Below are positions 5,942 through 12,813 of a stretch of 12,813 nt of DNA, piece by piece. Numbering within the stretch: position 1 is the first letter of the stretch; each line of letters opens with the position of its first letter. The notes under the pieces are model-generated. The model ran no database searches. It was not told the DNA's origin and saw only the letters and a program-made list of their open reading frames with translations. The stretch is from an uncultured Eubacteriales bacterium (GTDB taxonomy: Bacteria; Bacillota; Clostridia; Oscillospirales; CAG-272), in NCBI GenBank assembly GCA_934503195.1, contig CAKSVM010000087.1, positions 1 through 12,813 of the forward strand, given 5' to 3'. Position numbers and translations under genes: made by a program.

Positions 5942-5955
5942 CATGGTCATAAAAA
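5914..5955 (+). repeat. 5' leader repeat (SD-hairpin-start), copy A
   Basis: The segment contains AGAAAGGAAG, then the hairpin CTTTTGCTACGCAAAAG, then CCATGGTCAT leading to the ATG at 5956. It recurs in inverted orientation in front of the methyltransferase gene at 7812-7855. No Shine-Dalgarno sequence lies between hairpin and ATG; the only one is upstream of the hairpin. An out-of-frame ATG 13 bases upstream (5943) opens an eight-codon ORF that overlaps the gene start. Confidence 0.7.
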
Positions 5956-7089
5956 ATGATTTACTTTGACAACGCGGCGACGAGCTTTCCGAAGCCGGAG
6001 CGGGTCATCGAGCGGGTGGACTTCGCGCTCCGCGAGCTCGGAGGGAATCCGGGACGGTCGGCGCACAGGCTCTCGATGATCGCCGACCGCGAGGTTTTCG
6101 CCTGCCGGGTAAAGGCGGCGGAGCTTTTCGGAGCCGACCTTTCGCGGGTGATCTTCGTCCCTAACACGACTTACGCTCTGAATATGGCGATCCGGACGGC
6201 CTACAGGGGCGGCGGGATTCTTATCTCGGATCTCGAACACAACTCGGTTCGACGTCCGTCGCTCGCGGTGACAAAAGACGTGCGGATATTCGATTCGCAT
6301 ATTGAACTTTCGGGAGAGGAGCGGACGCGGGCGATAATCTCGTCGGTGAAGTCAAAGCTTCGCGGCGCGTCGCTCGTCGTCTGCACGGCGGCTTCGAACA
6401 TCTGCGGCGCGTCGATGCCGATCCGCGAGCTCGGAAAGCTCTGCCGGGAATCCGGCGTAACCTTCATCGTCGACGGCGCGCAGGCGGCGGGAATACGGAA
6501 TCTGAGCGTCCGGGGCGACAATATCGGCATCCTCTGCCTTCCCGGCCACAAGGGTCTATACGGTCCGGGCGGGAGCGGGATGATGATTCTCTCGGACGAG
6601 ATAACGCCGCGCCCCTTCATCTTCGGCGGAAGCGGAGTCGACTCGCTCGACGCCGGAATGCCCTCCGAGCCGCCCGAACGCTACGAGGGCGGAACGCTTC
6701 CGGTCGCGGTGATCTCGGGGCTTCTCGCGGGACTTGAATTCGTCTCGGAGCGGGGAACCGACAGTATCCGCGCGCATGAGGTGAGCCTTTCGGAGCGGCT
6801 TATCGGACGCCTTTCGGACATAGGGCGGGTGAAATTATTCCTGCCGGAATGCGTCGACGAGCCGACGATGGTGCTTTTCAGGATAAAAGGCTCTGACCCC
6901 GAGGAGACGGCGGCGAGCCTTGACGAGCGGGGAATCTGCGTCAGAGCTGGCTATCACTGCGCGCCGCTCGCGCATCAGAGACTCAGCACGGGTCAGGGCG
7001 GCGCGGTCAGGGTCAGCTTCTCGGTCTTCAACACCGCGGAGGAGGTCGACGCGCTCTATGAGGTTATAAAAGAGCTTGCCGTGCGGTGA
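5956..7089 (+). CDS. Cysteine desulfurase-like class V aminotransferase (EF2568 type)
   Basis: A PLP enzyme of the NifS/SufS fold that would remove sulfur from cysteine, or selenium from selenocysteine. Landmarks: IYFDNAATSFPKPE (2-15), the SufS-like LEHNS (93-97, H95), IVDGAQAAG (171-179, D173 for the PLP ring nitrogen), GHKG with Schiff-base Lys199, and RAGYHCAP with catalytic Cys335. The NPGRSAHR segment (31-38) is typical of the EF2568 (TIGR01977) group rather than IscS or SufS proper. The length of 377 aa is normal for that group, and all catalytic residues are present. It follows the DUF3343 gene after 121 bases. The partner and whether the product is S or Se are not visible; no SUF, ISC or selD genes are in the window. 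Confidence 0.9.
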   Translation: MIYFDNAATSFPKPERVIERVDFALRELGGNPGRSAHRLSMIADREVFACRVKAAELFGADLSRVIFVPNTTYALNMAIRTAYRGGGILISDLEHNSVRRPSLAVTKDVRIFDSHIELSGEERTRAIISSVKSKLRGASLVVCTAASNICGASMPIRELGKLCRESGVTFIVDGAQAAGIRNLSVRGDNIGILCLPGHKGLYGPGGSGMMILSDEITPRPFIFGGSGVDSLDAGMPSEPPERYEGGTLPVAVISGLLAGLEFVSERGTDSIRAHEVSLSERLIGRLSDIGRVKLFLPECVDEPTMVLFRIKGSDPEETAASLDERGICVRAGYHCAPLAHQRLSTGQGGAVRVSFSVFNTAEEVDALYEVIKELAVR

Positions 7090-7103
7090 CCGCCGGGACG
7101 CGA

Positions 7104-7134
7104 AAAAGGCGCACAGGATTACCGTGCGCCTTTT
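7104..7134. terminator. Bidirectional intrinsic terminator between convergent genes
   Basis: AAAAGGCGCAC (7104-7114) pairs perfectly with GTGCGCCTTTT (7124-7134) around a nine-base loop. The T-run on one side and A-run on the other make it work in both directions. It lies 14 bases after the desulfurase-like stop and two bases beyond the methyltransferase stop. Confidence 0.9.
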
Positions 7135-7136
7135 CT

Positions 7137-7811
7137 TTATACTCTGACAACCGCGTACATCAGGCTGTTGAAGTCGGGAAGCGAGCTTGTGATTCCTTTC
7201 TCGATGACTGTCAGTCCGTTTCGTGCAAGCTCTTTTTCGAACGTATTCCACGACACCATCCTGCACGACGTTCCGGCGACCATCATCCTGCCGGATTCGT
7301 GGTCTCTCTCCTGCAACGTGAACGCGGTAGAAATGTCGCTCCGCGTCTCGGTTTCGCCGTCGCCCATCGTGCAGATCAGAGCGATTCCGCCCGGGTTCAG
7401 GTGGTCGCGGATAAACTTATAAAACCCGTCTCTGTCCTCATCAGGAACCAGCATATGAACTACGGCTACGGCAAAGATGAAACCGAACCTTTCTTCAAGC
7501 CGCGCCGACAGGCAGTCAAGAACGCCGAAACGCTCTTCGTACCGCGGCATACGCTTTTTGCAGTATTTTATCGCTTCCCCGGAAATATCGGTCGCCGTCA
7601 GCGTAAAGCCGCGCTCCAGAACCGTACGGGAATCTCTGCCCTCGCCGCATCCGATTTCGAGGAGCTTATCCTCACGGCCGATTTTATACCTGTCAATCAC
7701 GTCCATTACAACAGGTGTGCTTACGTCGCTTGACCAGCTGACGCCCTTCGCGTGGGCGGTTTTATAGCGTTCCTCATAGGCGGCGTAATACTTGCGATCG
7801 TCTTTTTCCAT
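7137..7811 (-). CDS. Class I SAM-dependent methyltransferase
   Basis: A 224 aa soluble protein with Rossmann-type methyltransferase motifs. Motif I is LLEIGCGEGRDS (50-61), the acidic residue binding the SAM ribose is in TATDIS (D75), the motif IV region is AVAVVHML (114-121), and LNPGGIALICTMG (138-150) is the post-IV strand. The N-terminal YYAAYEERYKTAH and VSWSSD segments recall small-molecule methyltransferases, but the substrate is not recognisable. It is downstream of the lipoprotein gene on the same strand with a 52-base gap containing the hairpin leader repeat, so it is probably the last gene of that unit and ends at the bidirectional terminator. The ATG at 7811 lacks a nearby Shine-Dalgarno; the only one is on the far side of the hairpin. 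Confidence 0.88.
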   Translation of the reverse strand: MEKDDRKYYAAYEERYKTAHAKGVSWSSDVSTPVVMDVIDRYKIGREDKLLEIGCGEGRDSRTVLERGFTLTATDISGEAIKYCKKRMPRYEERFGVLDCLSARLEERFGFIFAVAVVHMLVPDEDRDGFYKFIRDHLNPGGIALICTMGDGETETRSDISTAFTLQERDHESGRMMVAGTSCRMVSWNTFEKELARNGLTVIEKGITSSLPDFNSLMYAVVRV

Positions 7812-7855
7812 AATTTATGACCATGACTTTTGCGTAGCAAAAGTTTCCTTCTTTT
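7812..7855 (-). repeat. 5' leader repeat (SD-hairpin-start), copy B
   Basis: Read on the minus strand it contains AGAAGGAAA, then the 8 bp hairpin ACTTTTGC-GTA/TAC-GCAAAAGT (7826-7844), then CATGGTCATAAATT directly before the methyltransferase ATG. It matches copy A at 5914-5955 nearly base for base, including the out-of-frame ATG exactly 13 bases before the gene start. Here that upstream ATG (7824) opens a 16-codon ORF into the gene. Confidence 0.7.
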
Positions 7856-7863
7856 TCTGTTTA

Positions 7864-10032
7864 TCAGCCCTTCTCGCTCACATAGGTCGAAACACGATCC
7901 TCAATGAAGCCGCAGACCGTGTCGATATCGTGATTTTTGTCGCCGATCTCCTCGCGGACAATCGAGATGATGTCGGCCGTCTTTTGCGACTTTGCGCGCG
8001 CTCTTTTGATTATTTCCTTTATATCGGCGGCGAAGGTCTCGTCGGCCTCGAAGTAAAGCACGCTTCCGTTTTTCGCGAAATCCGCCTTCCGCTCGTCGCC
8101 AAACGGCTCGGACGAATGGGCGTACGACCTTCCGTAGACCGCGTGATATCTGTCGAGCGAGTCAATCGCCGCGTCGAGTCCGCGCTTTGTCAGGAAGGGA
8201 TTCTGACTTCCGTCGAAGATCGATTCAAGGAAGCCGAACAGCTCCGGCTTGTACTCCGACTTGTCGGTGACGCCGAAGTATTCGTAAGGCTCGAATACGA
8301 CTCCGGCTCCGGCGATATGATAGTCCTCAAAGTCGCTCTTGAGGTTCAGAAAATCCTGCCCGAAGGGGCGGTCAAACTTGACGCAGAAGACTTCCTTTCC
8401 GAGCGGCGTCTCGTCGTCAAGGCTCATTTCGCGGCAGACCTTCACGAACCGCCTGAATAAATCGCCGTCGAAGCCCTCTTTGAGAAAGACGTCGAGCGAT
8501 TCGGGGAGAATACCGTCTATGAGCTGATCCGACGAAAACGGGCGGTTCCAGCGCGGCTTGTAGGGCGATCTTCCCGACTCGATGAGGTCGAGGATCACAT
8601 CGAGCGTCATTGTGCCGTCAAAGTCCTTTTTCTCGGTGACGACCATACTGAAGCCGCCCGAGAGCGCGACATAGGGGAGATATTCCGCGCCGCCCCGCTT
8701 TGACGTGAAGGATTTCGTCTGGCAGTCGAGGAGTTCGCTCCGGTCATATCCCGCGTCGTCCATCAGCTTATAGAGATCGGTGAAGAGTCCCTGACGCGCG
8801 TAAACGGCCGGGTCGACGCCGAAATTCACCGACACATAAACCCCGTCCGGGATATTTCCGCCCGCGAGTTCGGCCGCTATACGCGTTCTGAAGGCGTTTA
8901 AGTCCTCGTTTTCGCCGAGAACCCGGGTGTCAAGGGCGATTCTGACCGATTCGCTCCTACGGTTGAAGGTCACGACCTGACGCTCAAAGGTCTGCGACGC
9001 GCCGCCAAGGCAGAGAACGCGGATTTCGCTCCTCGGGACATATTCGTCGGCCGGGATCGCGTCCGCCTTCCAGAGCGTCTTCCAGCCGGGATCGCCGTAG
9101 CTTTTCGTGTAGTCGTACTCGAAGAACCAGAATTCCGACGCCGAAACGGCCGCGACGCTTCCGAGCGACGAGCCGGAGATATCCGAGCCGACGAAATCAA
9201 ATATCAGCTCGGGGACGAGATTTCCCGACTCGTCGAAGTTCATGCCGTATATTCCGTCCGATTTTTTCGCGGCGATATCATAGCCCTCAAGCGCGAGCGG
9301 CTCGAACCTGAAATCCGAGACGAAGCCGTCGGGAAAGGCGATTCCGGACGTCTCGAACGAGGAAAAATCGAATTCCGAGGCCGTCATCCGGTCGTTCTTT
9401 TTTGAGATGAGAAGCAGTCTTTTCCCGGCGAAGACCGCCGAGGTCAGCTCGTCGCGCGACGAATAAATCCGCCCCGAGACTGAGACGCCGAGATTTGAGA
9501 CGAAGACAAGCTGTCCGTCGTGTTCGCCGACCGCGAGCATCGAAAATCCGCCCTCGCCAGCGAGATTCGGTTTCAGTTTCGAGATGTCGACGCCGAAGAT
9601 TTCCGAAGCGTCGAGTGTTTCTTTCAGCTTATCGCCGTGAAAACGGCGAATCGTGACCGACTCAAAGGAAGCTTCGCCGATAACCGCCATGACCTCGAAG
9701 CGGTCGCCGGCGGCCGTGAAGACTCCGAGCGTGCGTTCGGGCGAGTCGTTCGATTCGGTCGAGACATTGCCCTCCGAATCGACTCTGAGCGTCAGCCGTT
9801 TGCGGTCGGTACGGCCGTTTTCGTCGGTGAAGGTCTCCTTTGTGAAGGCCTCGATCAGGAGATCGCCGCCCGAAACCCGGAGATTTGAGCCGAGAATCAC
9901 GTCGTCGGGCGCGGTGAATTCCTCCGCGCGGAAATATGGTGTGAAGTCACGCTCCGGCTCGTCTTTGCCGCCGCAGGACGAGAGGGTGAAAAGCGTTGAG
10001 AAAATAAGGATGAGAGTAAATATGATTCGCAT
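7864..10032 (-). CDS. Large lipoprotein with solute-binding-like C-terminal half
   Basis: A predicted membrane-anchored, extracytoplasmic lipoprotein of 722 aa. The N-terminus MRIIFTLILIFSTLFTLSSC is a type II signal peptide with lipobox LSSC and lipidated Cys20. Residues ~30-325 are rich in short beta strands (for example LLIEAFTKETF and RLTLRVDSEGNVST) and look propeller-like, though no family is recognised. From ~336 the segment EIRVLCLGGASQTFERQVVTFNRRSESV resembles the start of family 1 sugar-type ABC solute-binding domains; ISIVREEIGD and the rest run to the end. The start is ATG at 10032, seven bases after GGAGGT (10040-10045); an ATG 15 bases upstream overlaps that site and would put charged residues before the signal. 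It lies 83 bases after the glycoside hydrolase stop. No ABC permease or ATPase adjoins it. Confidence 0.75.
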   Translation of the reverse strand: MRIIFTLILIFSTLFTLSSCGGKDEPERDFTPYFRAEEFTAPDDVILGSNLRVSGGDLLIEAFTKETFTDENGRTDRKRLTLRVDSEGNVSTESNDSPERTLGVFTAAGDRFEVMAVIGEASFESVTIRRFHGDKLKETLDASEIFGVDISKLKPNLAGEGGFSMLAVGEHDGQLVFVSNLGVSVSGRIYSSRDELTSAVFAGKRLLLISKKNDRMTASEFDFSSFETSGIAFPDGFVSDFRFEPLALEGYDIAAKKSDGIYGMNFDESGNLVPELIFDFVGSDISGSSLGSVAAVSASEFWFFEYDYTKSYGDPGWKTLWKADAIPADEYVPRSEIRVLCLGGASQTFERQVVTFNRRSESVRIALDTRVLGENEDLNAFRTRIAAELAGGNIPDGVYVSVNFGVDPAVYARQGLFTDLYKLMDDAGYDRSELLDCQTKSFTSKRGGAEYLPYVALSGGFSMVVTEKKDFDGTMTLDVILDLIESGRSPYKPRWNRPFSSDQLIDGILPESLDVFLKEGFDGDLFRRFVKVCREMSLDDETPLGKEVFCVKFDRPFGQDFLNLKSDFEDYHIAGAGVVFEPYEYFGVTDKSEYKPELFGFLESIFDGSQNPFLTKRGLDAAIDSLDRYHAVYGRSYAHSSEPFGDERKADFAKNGSVLYFEADETFAADIKEIIKRARAKSQKTADIISIVREEIGDKNHDIDTVCGFIEDRVSTYVSEKG

Positions 10033-10052
10033 TTTGTCTACCTCCATTCACC

Positions 10053-10080
10053 AGTATATTCGCGGGTAAATATGAACAAA
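10053..10080 (-). promoter_or_regulatory. Weak possible internal promoter before the lipoprotein gene
   Basis: On the minus strand TATACT (10053-10058) lies 16 bp from TTTGTT (10075-10080). The -35 match is poor. No terminator hairpin is visible between the hydrolase stop and this site, so read-through from the upstream promoter is at least as likely. Confidence 0.25.
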
Positions 10081-10115
10081 CAGAAACGATATGCTGAATT
10101 TATTGTAAATACTCC

Positions 10116-11969
10116 TTAATTTCTGGCAAGTCTTCCGACCGCCATTCCGCAGGGCTCGACCTTAGAAAGCTCGCCATAGATCGGCTCGAAGCTCCATCCG
10201 TCGGCGAGAACCGGCTTTGAGTCGCGCTCCTCGTTTATGTAGTTCACCGCGACGGCGTAGTAATTTTCGCCGTCGGGATGAAGGGTCAGCGAGACCTCTG
10301 GGTCGGAGAGACGCATCGGCTTTTTGTCTAAGATCTCCTTTGCCGCCGTCTCATAGATCATGCTGTAGTCGGGAGTCCCCGGCTCATACGCGCCCTGACG
10401 CCGCCAGAGCTGATTTTCGACCGGGAAGCCGAGGAAGTATACATATCCCTCCCCGAGCTTATTCTTCGCGAAGACGACGTTTCCCGACGCGTCACGCGCG
10501 AGGACTTCGGCTCCGGAAGGCTCAAGGCTGAATTTCTTCGAATACTCGATTCCGAGTGTCTCGCCGCGAAGCTTCATCTCGCTTCTGCCGCCCGACGCCA
10601 TGCCCGACGAAATGAGTCCGGTCACCTTCTCGAACTCGCAGATGAGTCCGCTGTCGACCGTGATCAGCAGAGTCGCGCCCGACCTCACCTTTCCGATGAG
10701 GAAATCGTACGGCTCCTTGTAGAGCGACGCCCAACCGGTCAGCGACGGGAGGATGTAGAGCTTCGAGTCGGGGATTTCTCTCGCCGAGCTCACGATTTTC
10801 GGCGTCAGTCCGGCGCGCTTCGCGAGGATGAACGAGGTCATCGCGACCTCCTGCTGCCTCTGCCCGCGCGAGAGGACGATCACCGAGTCAGTCTCCTTTT
10901 CGGGAAGCTCCGGGAGCGACGCTATCAGCTCTCCGAGCCGCTTAATCTCCCCGCCGACCGGCTTCGGCTTTCTTTCGAGGTCGAGCATTCCGAGCTCGCG
11001 TTCGATCATCGACCAGCTGTAGGGCGGGCGTTCGAGCCTCAGATGCTCATGCGAGCACCACCAGAAGTAGCCCTTGTAGCCGTTCGCGTAGGACGAGCAG
11101 ATGTTGACGCGTAAAAATCTCGACGCGCCGACGCGGTTTATCAGCATATCGCTGAAGGTCCCCTGCTCCTGAATCATCACCGGACGCCCCGAAAGTCCCG
11201 AGTAATACTCGCACTGCGCGGTCGGGATCATCGTGGTTCTCGGGCGGTCGGCAGGGTCGACGTCGCCGCCGACGGTAGGCGATGGGTAGGGATGCGGAGT
11301 CAGAAGATCGCAGAGAAGCCCCTGATCGTGAATCGCCCACGGCTGATACTCGTCAAAGCCGAGCGCGTGCATTCCCGACGAGATTTTCCGCGTGTTGTCG
11401 ACCGAGAGGATCGCGTTGCGGATAGTCGACGTCCAGAGCCATGTCTGCGCCTTCGTCCCGGCCTGACCTAAGGAGTTGCACTCGTTTCCGAGATCCCACA
11501 TCACGATGTTCGGAAGATCCTTCGTATAGGTTACGAATCCGCGGACGAAAATTTCCTCGAACATCAGCGCCTCGGGGTCGCAGATGAGATTCTTCGAGTC
11601 GAGCGCGGGCGGGCAGAAGAGACGTCCGCTCATCCATCCGGTCAGGATCGACACGACGAGTTTTATTCCGCGCTCGTCGCACATTTTCGCGAATTTGCGG
11701 AAGCGTTCGATCATCACCGGCTCGATGTAGAACTCGTTTTCGGGGAAGCGGTCGCCGGTCAGACGGTATTCCTTGAGTCCGCCGCGCCATTCGCGGAGCG
11801 CGATTACCGGCTGAAAATCCCGCCAGTTCGGGAAGCATCTCATGGAATTCACGCCGCTTGCCGCCAGCGCGTCAAGGTCGGAGCGGAGCGAATCCTCGTC
11901 GAAGTTCGCCCACATATCGGTTCCGGACGCCGAGTCCCAGAAGTTGCAGCCGAGAAGAAAATCTTTCAT
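10116..11969 (-). CDS. Clan GH-A glycoside hydrolase (GH5-like), cytoplasmic
   Basis: A 617 aa retaining glycoside hydrolase. The TIM barrel occupies roughly residues 1-350. The acid/base Glu163 is in MWDLGNECNS (the Asn-Glu pair of clan GH-A), the nucleophile is Glu268 in PVMIQEQGT, and aromatic subsite residues occur in GYFWWCSHEH (300-309). Residues ~360-520 (SVIVLSRGQRQQEVAMTSF to GEGYVYFLGFP) look like a class I glutamine-amidotransferase-type fold, as in GH42 trimerisation domains. A short beta domain ends the protein. No signal peptide is present, so it should act on imported oligosaccharides. The specific family (GH5-like, mannan- or galactoside-type) cannot be fixed by eye. The ATG follows GGAGG (11979-11983). 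It is the first gene of a likely unit with the lipoprotein and methyltransferase. Confidence 0.83.
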   Translation of the reverse strand: MKDFLLGCNFWDSASGTDMWANFDEDSLRSDLDALAASGVNSMRCFPNWRDFQPVIALREWRGGLKEYRLTGDRFPENEFYIEPVMIERFRKFAKMCDERGIKLVVSILTGWMSGRLFCPPALDSKNLICDPEALMFEEIFVRGFVTYTKDLPNIVMWDLGNECNSLGQAGTKAQTWLWTSTIRNAILSVDNTRKISSGMHALGFDEYQPWAIHDQGLLCDLLTPHPYPSPTVGGDVDPADRPRTTMIPTAQCEYYSGLSGRPVMIQEQGTFSDMLINRVGASRFLRVNICSSYANGYKGYFWWCSHEHLRLERPPYSWSMIERELGMLDLERKPKPVGGEIKRLGELIASLPELPEKETDSVIVLSRGQRQQEVAMTSFILAKRAGLTPKIVSSAREIPDSKLYILPSLTGWASLYKEPYDFLIGKVRSGATLLITVDSGLICEFEKVTGLISSGMASGGRSEMKLRGETLGIEYSKKFSLEPSGAEVLARDASGNVVFAKNKLGEGYVYFLGFPVENQLWRRQGAYEPGTPDYSMIYETAAKEILDKKPMRLSDPEVSLTLHPDGENYYAVAVNYINEERDSKPVLADGWSFEPIYGELSKVEPCGMAVGRLARN

Positions 11970-11997
11970 TTATAAATACCTCCAGAGGTTTTTTCAG

Positions 11998-12026
11998 ATT
12001 ATACCATAAATAAGCGGTCTTGTCAA
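11998..12026 (-). promoter_or_regulatory. Consensus promoter for the glycoside hydrolase unit
   Basis: On the minus strand TTGACA (12021-12026) and TATAAT (11998-12003) are separated by exactly 17 bp, with TGG before the -10 box. The leader is about 20 bases and contains GGAGG. This is the third perfect promoter in the window. Confidence 0.85.
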
Positions 12027-12134
12027 GGCAAAGTTTTCCGGATTTTTCCGCGAAAGTTTGCATTGTTCGTCATAACAGACAAAAAAGCGACATTGGATCA
12101 AGGAAAAATTTCCTTATCAAAAATGTGAAAAGCC
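12027..12134. other. AT-rich divergent intergenic region with a small dyad
   Basis: No gene is visible between the divergent hydrolase and pgi promoters. The main structure is the dyad AAGGAAA-AA-TTTCCTT (12100-12115), 20 bases upstream of the pgi -35 box. It could be an operator or a chance AT-rich palindrome. Confidence 0.3.
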
Positions 12135-12163
12135 TTGAAAAAAACATATTTTTGCGGTACAAT
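12135..12163 (+). promoter_or_regulatory. Promoter for pgi
   Basis: TTGAAA (12135-12140) and TACAAT (12158-12163) are spaced 17 bp, each matching five of six consensus bases. The leader is about 35 bases and includes AAGGAG (12192-12197), a good ribosome binding site. Confidence 0.75.
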
Positions 12164-12205
12164 ATACTGTGGAAGAATTTCATCCGCATAAAAGGAGATT
12201 TTATT

Positions 12206-12813
12206 ATGACACTCAAACTCAATGATAAATACGTAAAGGGCTTCCTTGGCGGCGAGGATTTCGCCGGGATTGATCCCGCGATAAAGACCGCTTTCGCCGA
12301 AGTGAAGGAAAAGAACGGACTCGGCAAGGATTTCCTCGGCTGGGTCGATCTCCCGGTCGACTACGACAAGGAAGAGTTCGCCCGCATCAAGGCCGCCGCT
12401 GAAAAGATCAGGAAGACCTGCGACATTCTCGTCGTCATCGGCATCGGCGGCTCCTACCTCGGCGCGCGCGCGGCAATCGAGTTCGTCAAGAGCCCGAACT
12501 ACAACGCTCTGAAGAAGGACACCCCCGACATCTGGTTCGCCGGAAACAACATCTGCTCGTCCGCGCTTTCCGAGCTTCTTGAGGTCTGCGAGGGCAAGGA
12601 CATCTGCGTCAACGTCATCTCGAAGTCGGGAACCACGACCGAGCCGGCTGTCGCCTTCCGCATCTTCCGCGAGCTTCTCGAAAAGAAATACGGCGAGGAG
12701 GGCGCGCGCGAGCGTATCTTCGTCACGACCGACAAGGCGAAGGGAACCCTCAAGAAGTTCGCCACCGACAAGGGATACGAGACCTTCGTCGTTCCGGACG
12801 ACGTCGGCGGACG
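12206..12813 (+). CDS. pgi: Glucose-6-phosphate isomerase, 5' part (cut by window end)
   Basis: The reading frame is open from the ATG to the window end, giving 202 codons, a little under half of the ~450 aa Bacillus-type enzyme. It interconverts glucose-6-phosphate and fructose-6-phosphate in glycolysis and gluconeogenesis. Seen: VIGIGGSYLGARAA (77-90), the phosphate-binding and family-signature loop, and VISKSGTTTEPAVAFR (137-152), the SIS-domain sugar-phosphate site. AAGGAG lies about nine bases before ATG. Codons are strongly biased to C-ending forms (ATC, TTC, GTC, GGC), more than in neighbouring genes, as expected for a highly expressed housekeeping enzyme. It is divergent from the hydrolase and has its own promoter. 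Confidence 0.95.
   Translation, partial: MTLKLNDKYVKGFLGGEDFAGIDPAIKTAFAEVKEKNGLGKDFLGWVDLPVDYDKEEFARIKAAAEKIRKTCDILVVIGIGGSYLGARAAIEFVKSPNYNALKKDTPDIWFAGNNICSSALSELLEVCEGKDICVNVISKSGTTTEPAVAFRIFRELLEKKYGEEGARERIFVTTDKAKGTLKKFATDKGYETFVVPDDVGG

Noticed and set aside
10033..10047. ATG at 10047 as the lipoprotein start
   Set aside because: That ATG overlaps the GGAGGT ribosome binding site serving the ATG at 10032, and would put Glu and Asp in front of the signal peptide.
12070..12327. Minus-strand 85-codon frame over the pgi leader
   Set aside because: It is antisense to the pgi promoter and first codons, and its hydrophobic look comes from AT-rich leader sequence.

Overview
This window looks like chromosomal DNA of an obligately anaerobic, fairly GC-rich Clostridia-type Firmicute, probably an uncultured gut lineage related to Oscillospirales or Christensenellales. 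The reasons are consensus sigma-A promoters set in short AT-rich gaps, GGAGG-type ribosome binding sites with some TTG starts, an oxygen-sensitive glycyl radical enzyme with its radical SAM activase, an EF2568-type cysteine desulfurase-like protein beside a DUF3343 protein, and Bacillus-type glucose-6-phosphate isomerase. The lineage is inference; no marker gene fixes it.

Layout. 1-76 (-): tRNA-Pro(CGG) with a consensus promoter. 77-1304: tcdA (-) lies between two inverted copies of a ~116 bp repeat element, and a 29 bp tandem repeat supplies the end of its reading frame. 1293-5366 (-): a three-gene, overlapping operon of Gfo/Idh/MocA oxidoreductase, glycyl radical enzyme (GRE) activase and GRE. 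Its control region (5393-5504) holds two tandem promoters, each with the same 11 bp site next to its -35 box. 5601-7089 (+): a divergent pair, DUF3343 (putative Se/S carrier-like) and a cysteine desulfurase-like aminotransferase, with an intercistronic gap full of hairpins. 7104-7134: a bidirectional terminator. 7137-11969 (-): clan GH-A glycoside hydrolase, a large lipoprotein with a solute-binding-like C-terminal half, and a class I methyltransferase. 12206-end (+): pgi, cut by the window edge, with its own promoter.

How it may fit together. The GRE operon is the best candidate for an undescribed catabolic system. Its GRE has the radical glycine motif (RVTGF), but its active-site loop reads GCNWMCVPG instead of GCVE, so it lacks the Cys-x-Glu signature of characterised GRE dehydratases and the Cys-Cys pair of pyruvate formate-lyase. 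Coupling to an NAD(P)-dependent Gfo/Idh/MocA enzyme, which usually acts on sugars, inositols or sugar acids, suggests oxidation of a carbohydrate-like substrate followed by radical cleavage or rearrangement. The nearby cytoplasmic glycoside hydrolase and pgi fit a carbohydrate theme, but they are separate transcription units.

A second theme is small hairpins with a three-base loop, most often GC-TAC-GC. They occur around tcdA, at the 3' end of the GRE gene and directly in front of two start codons. In those two leaders the hairpin sits between a Shine-Dalgarno-like sequence and the start codon.
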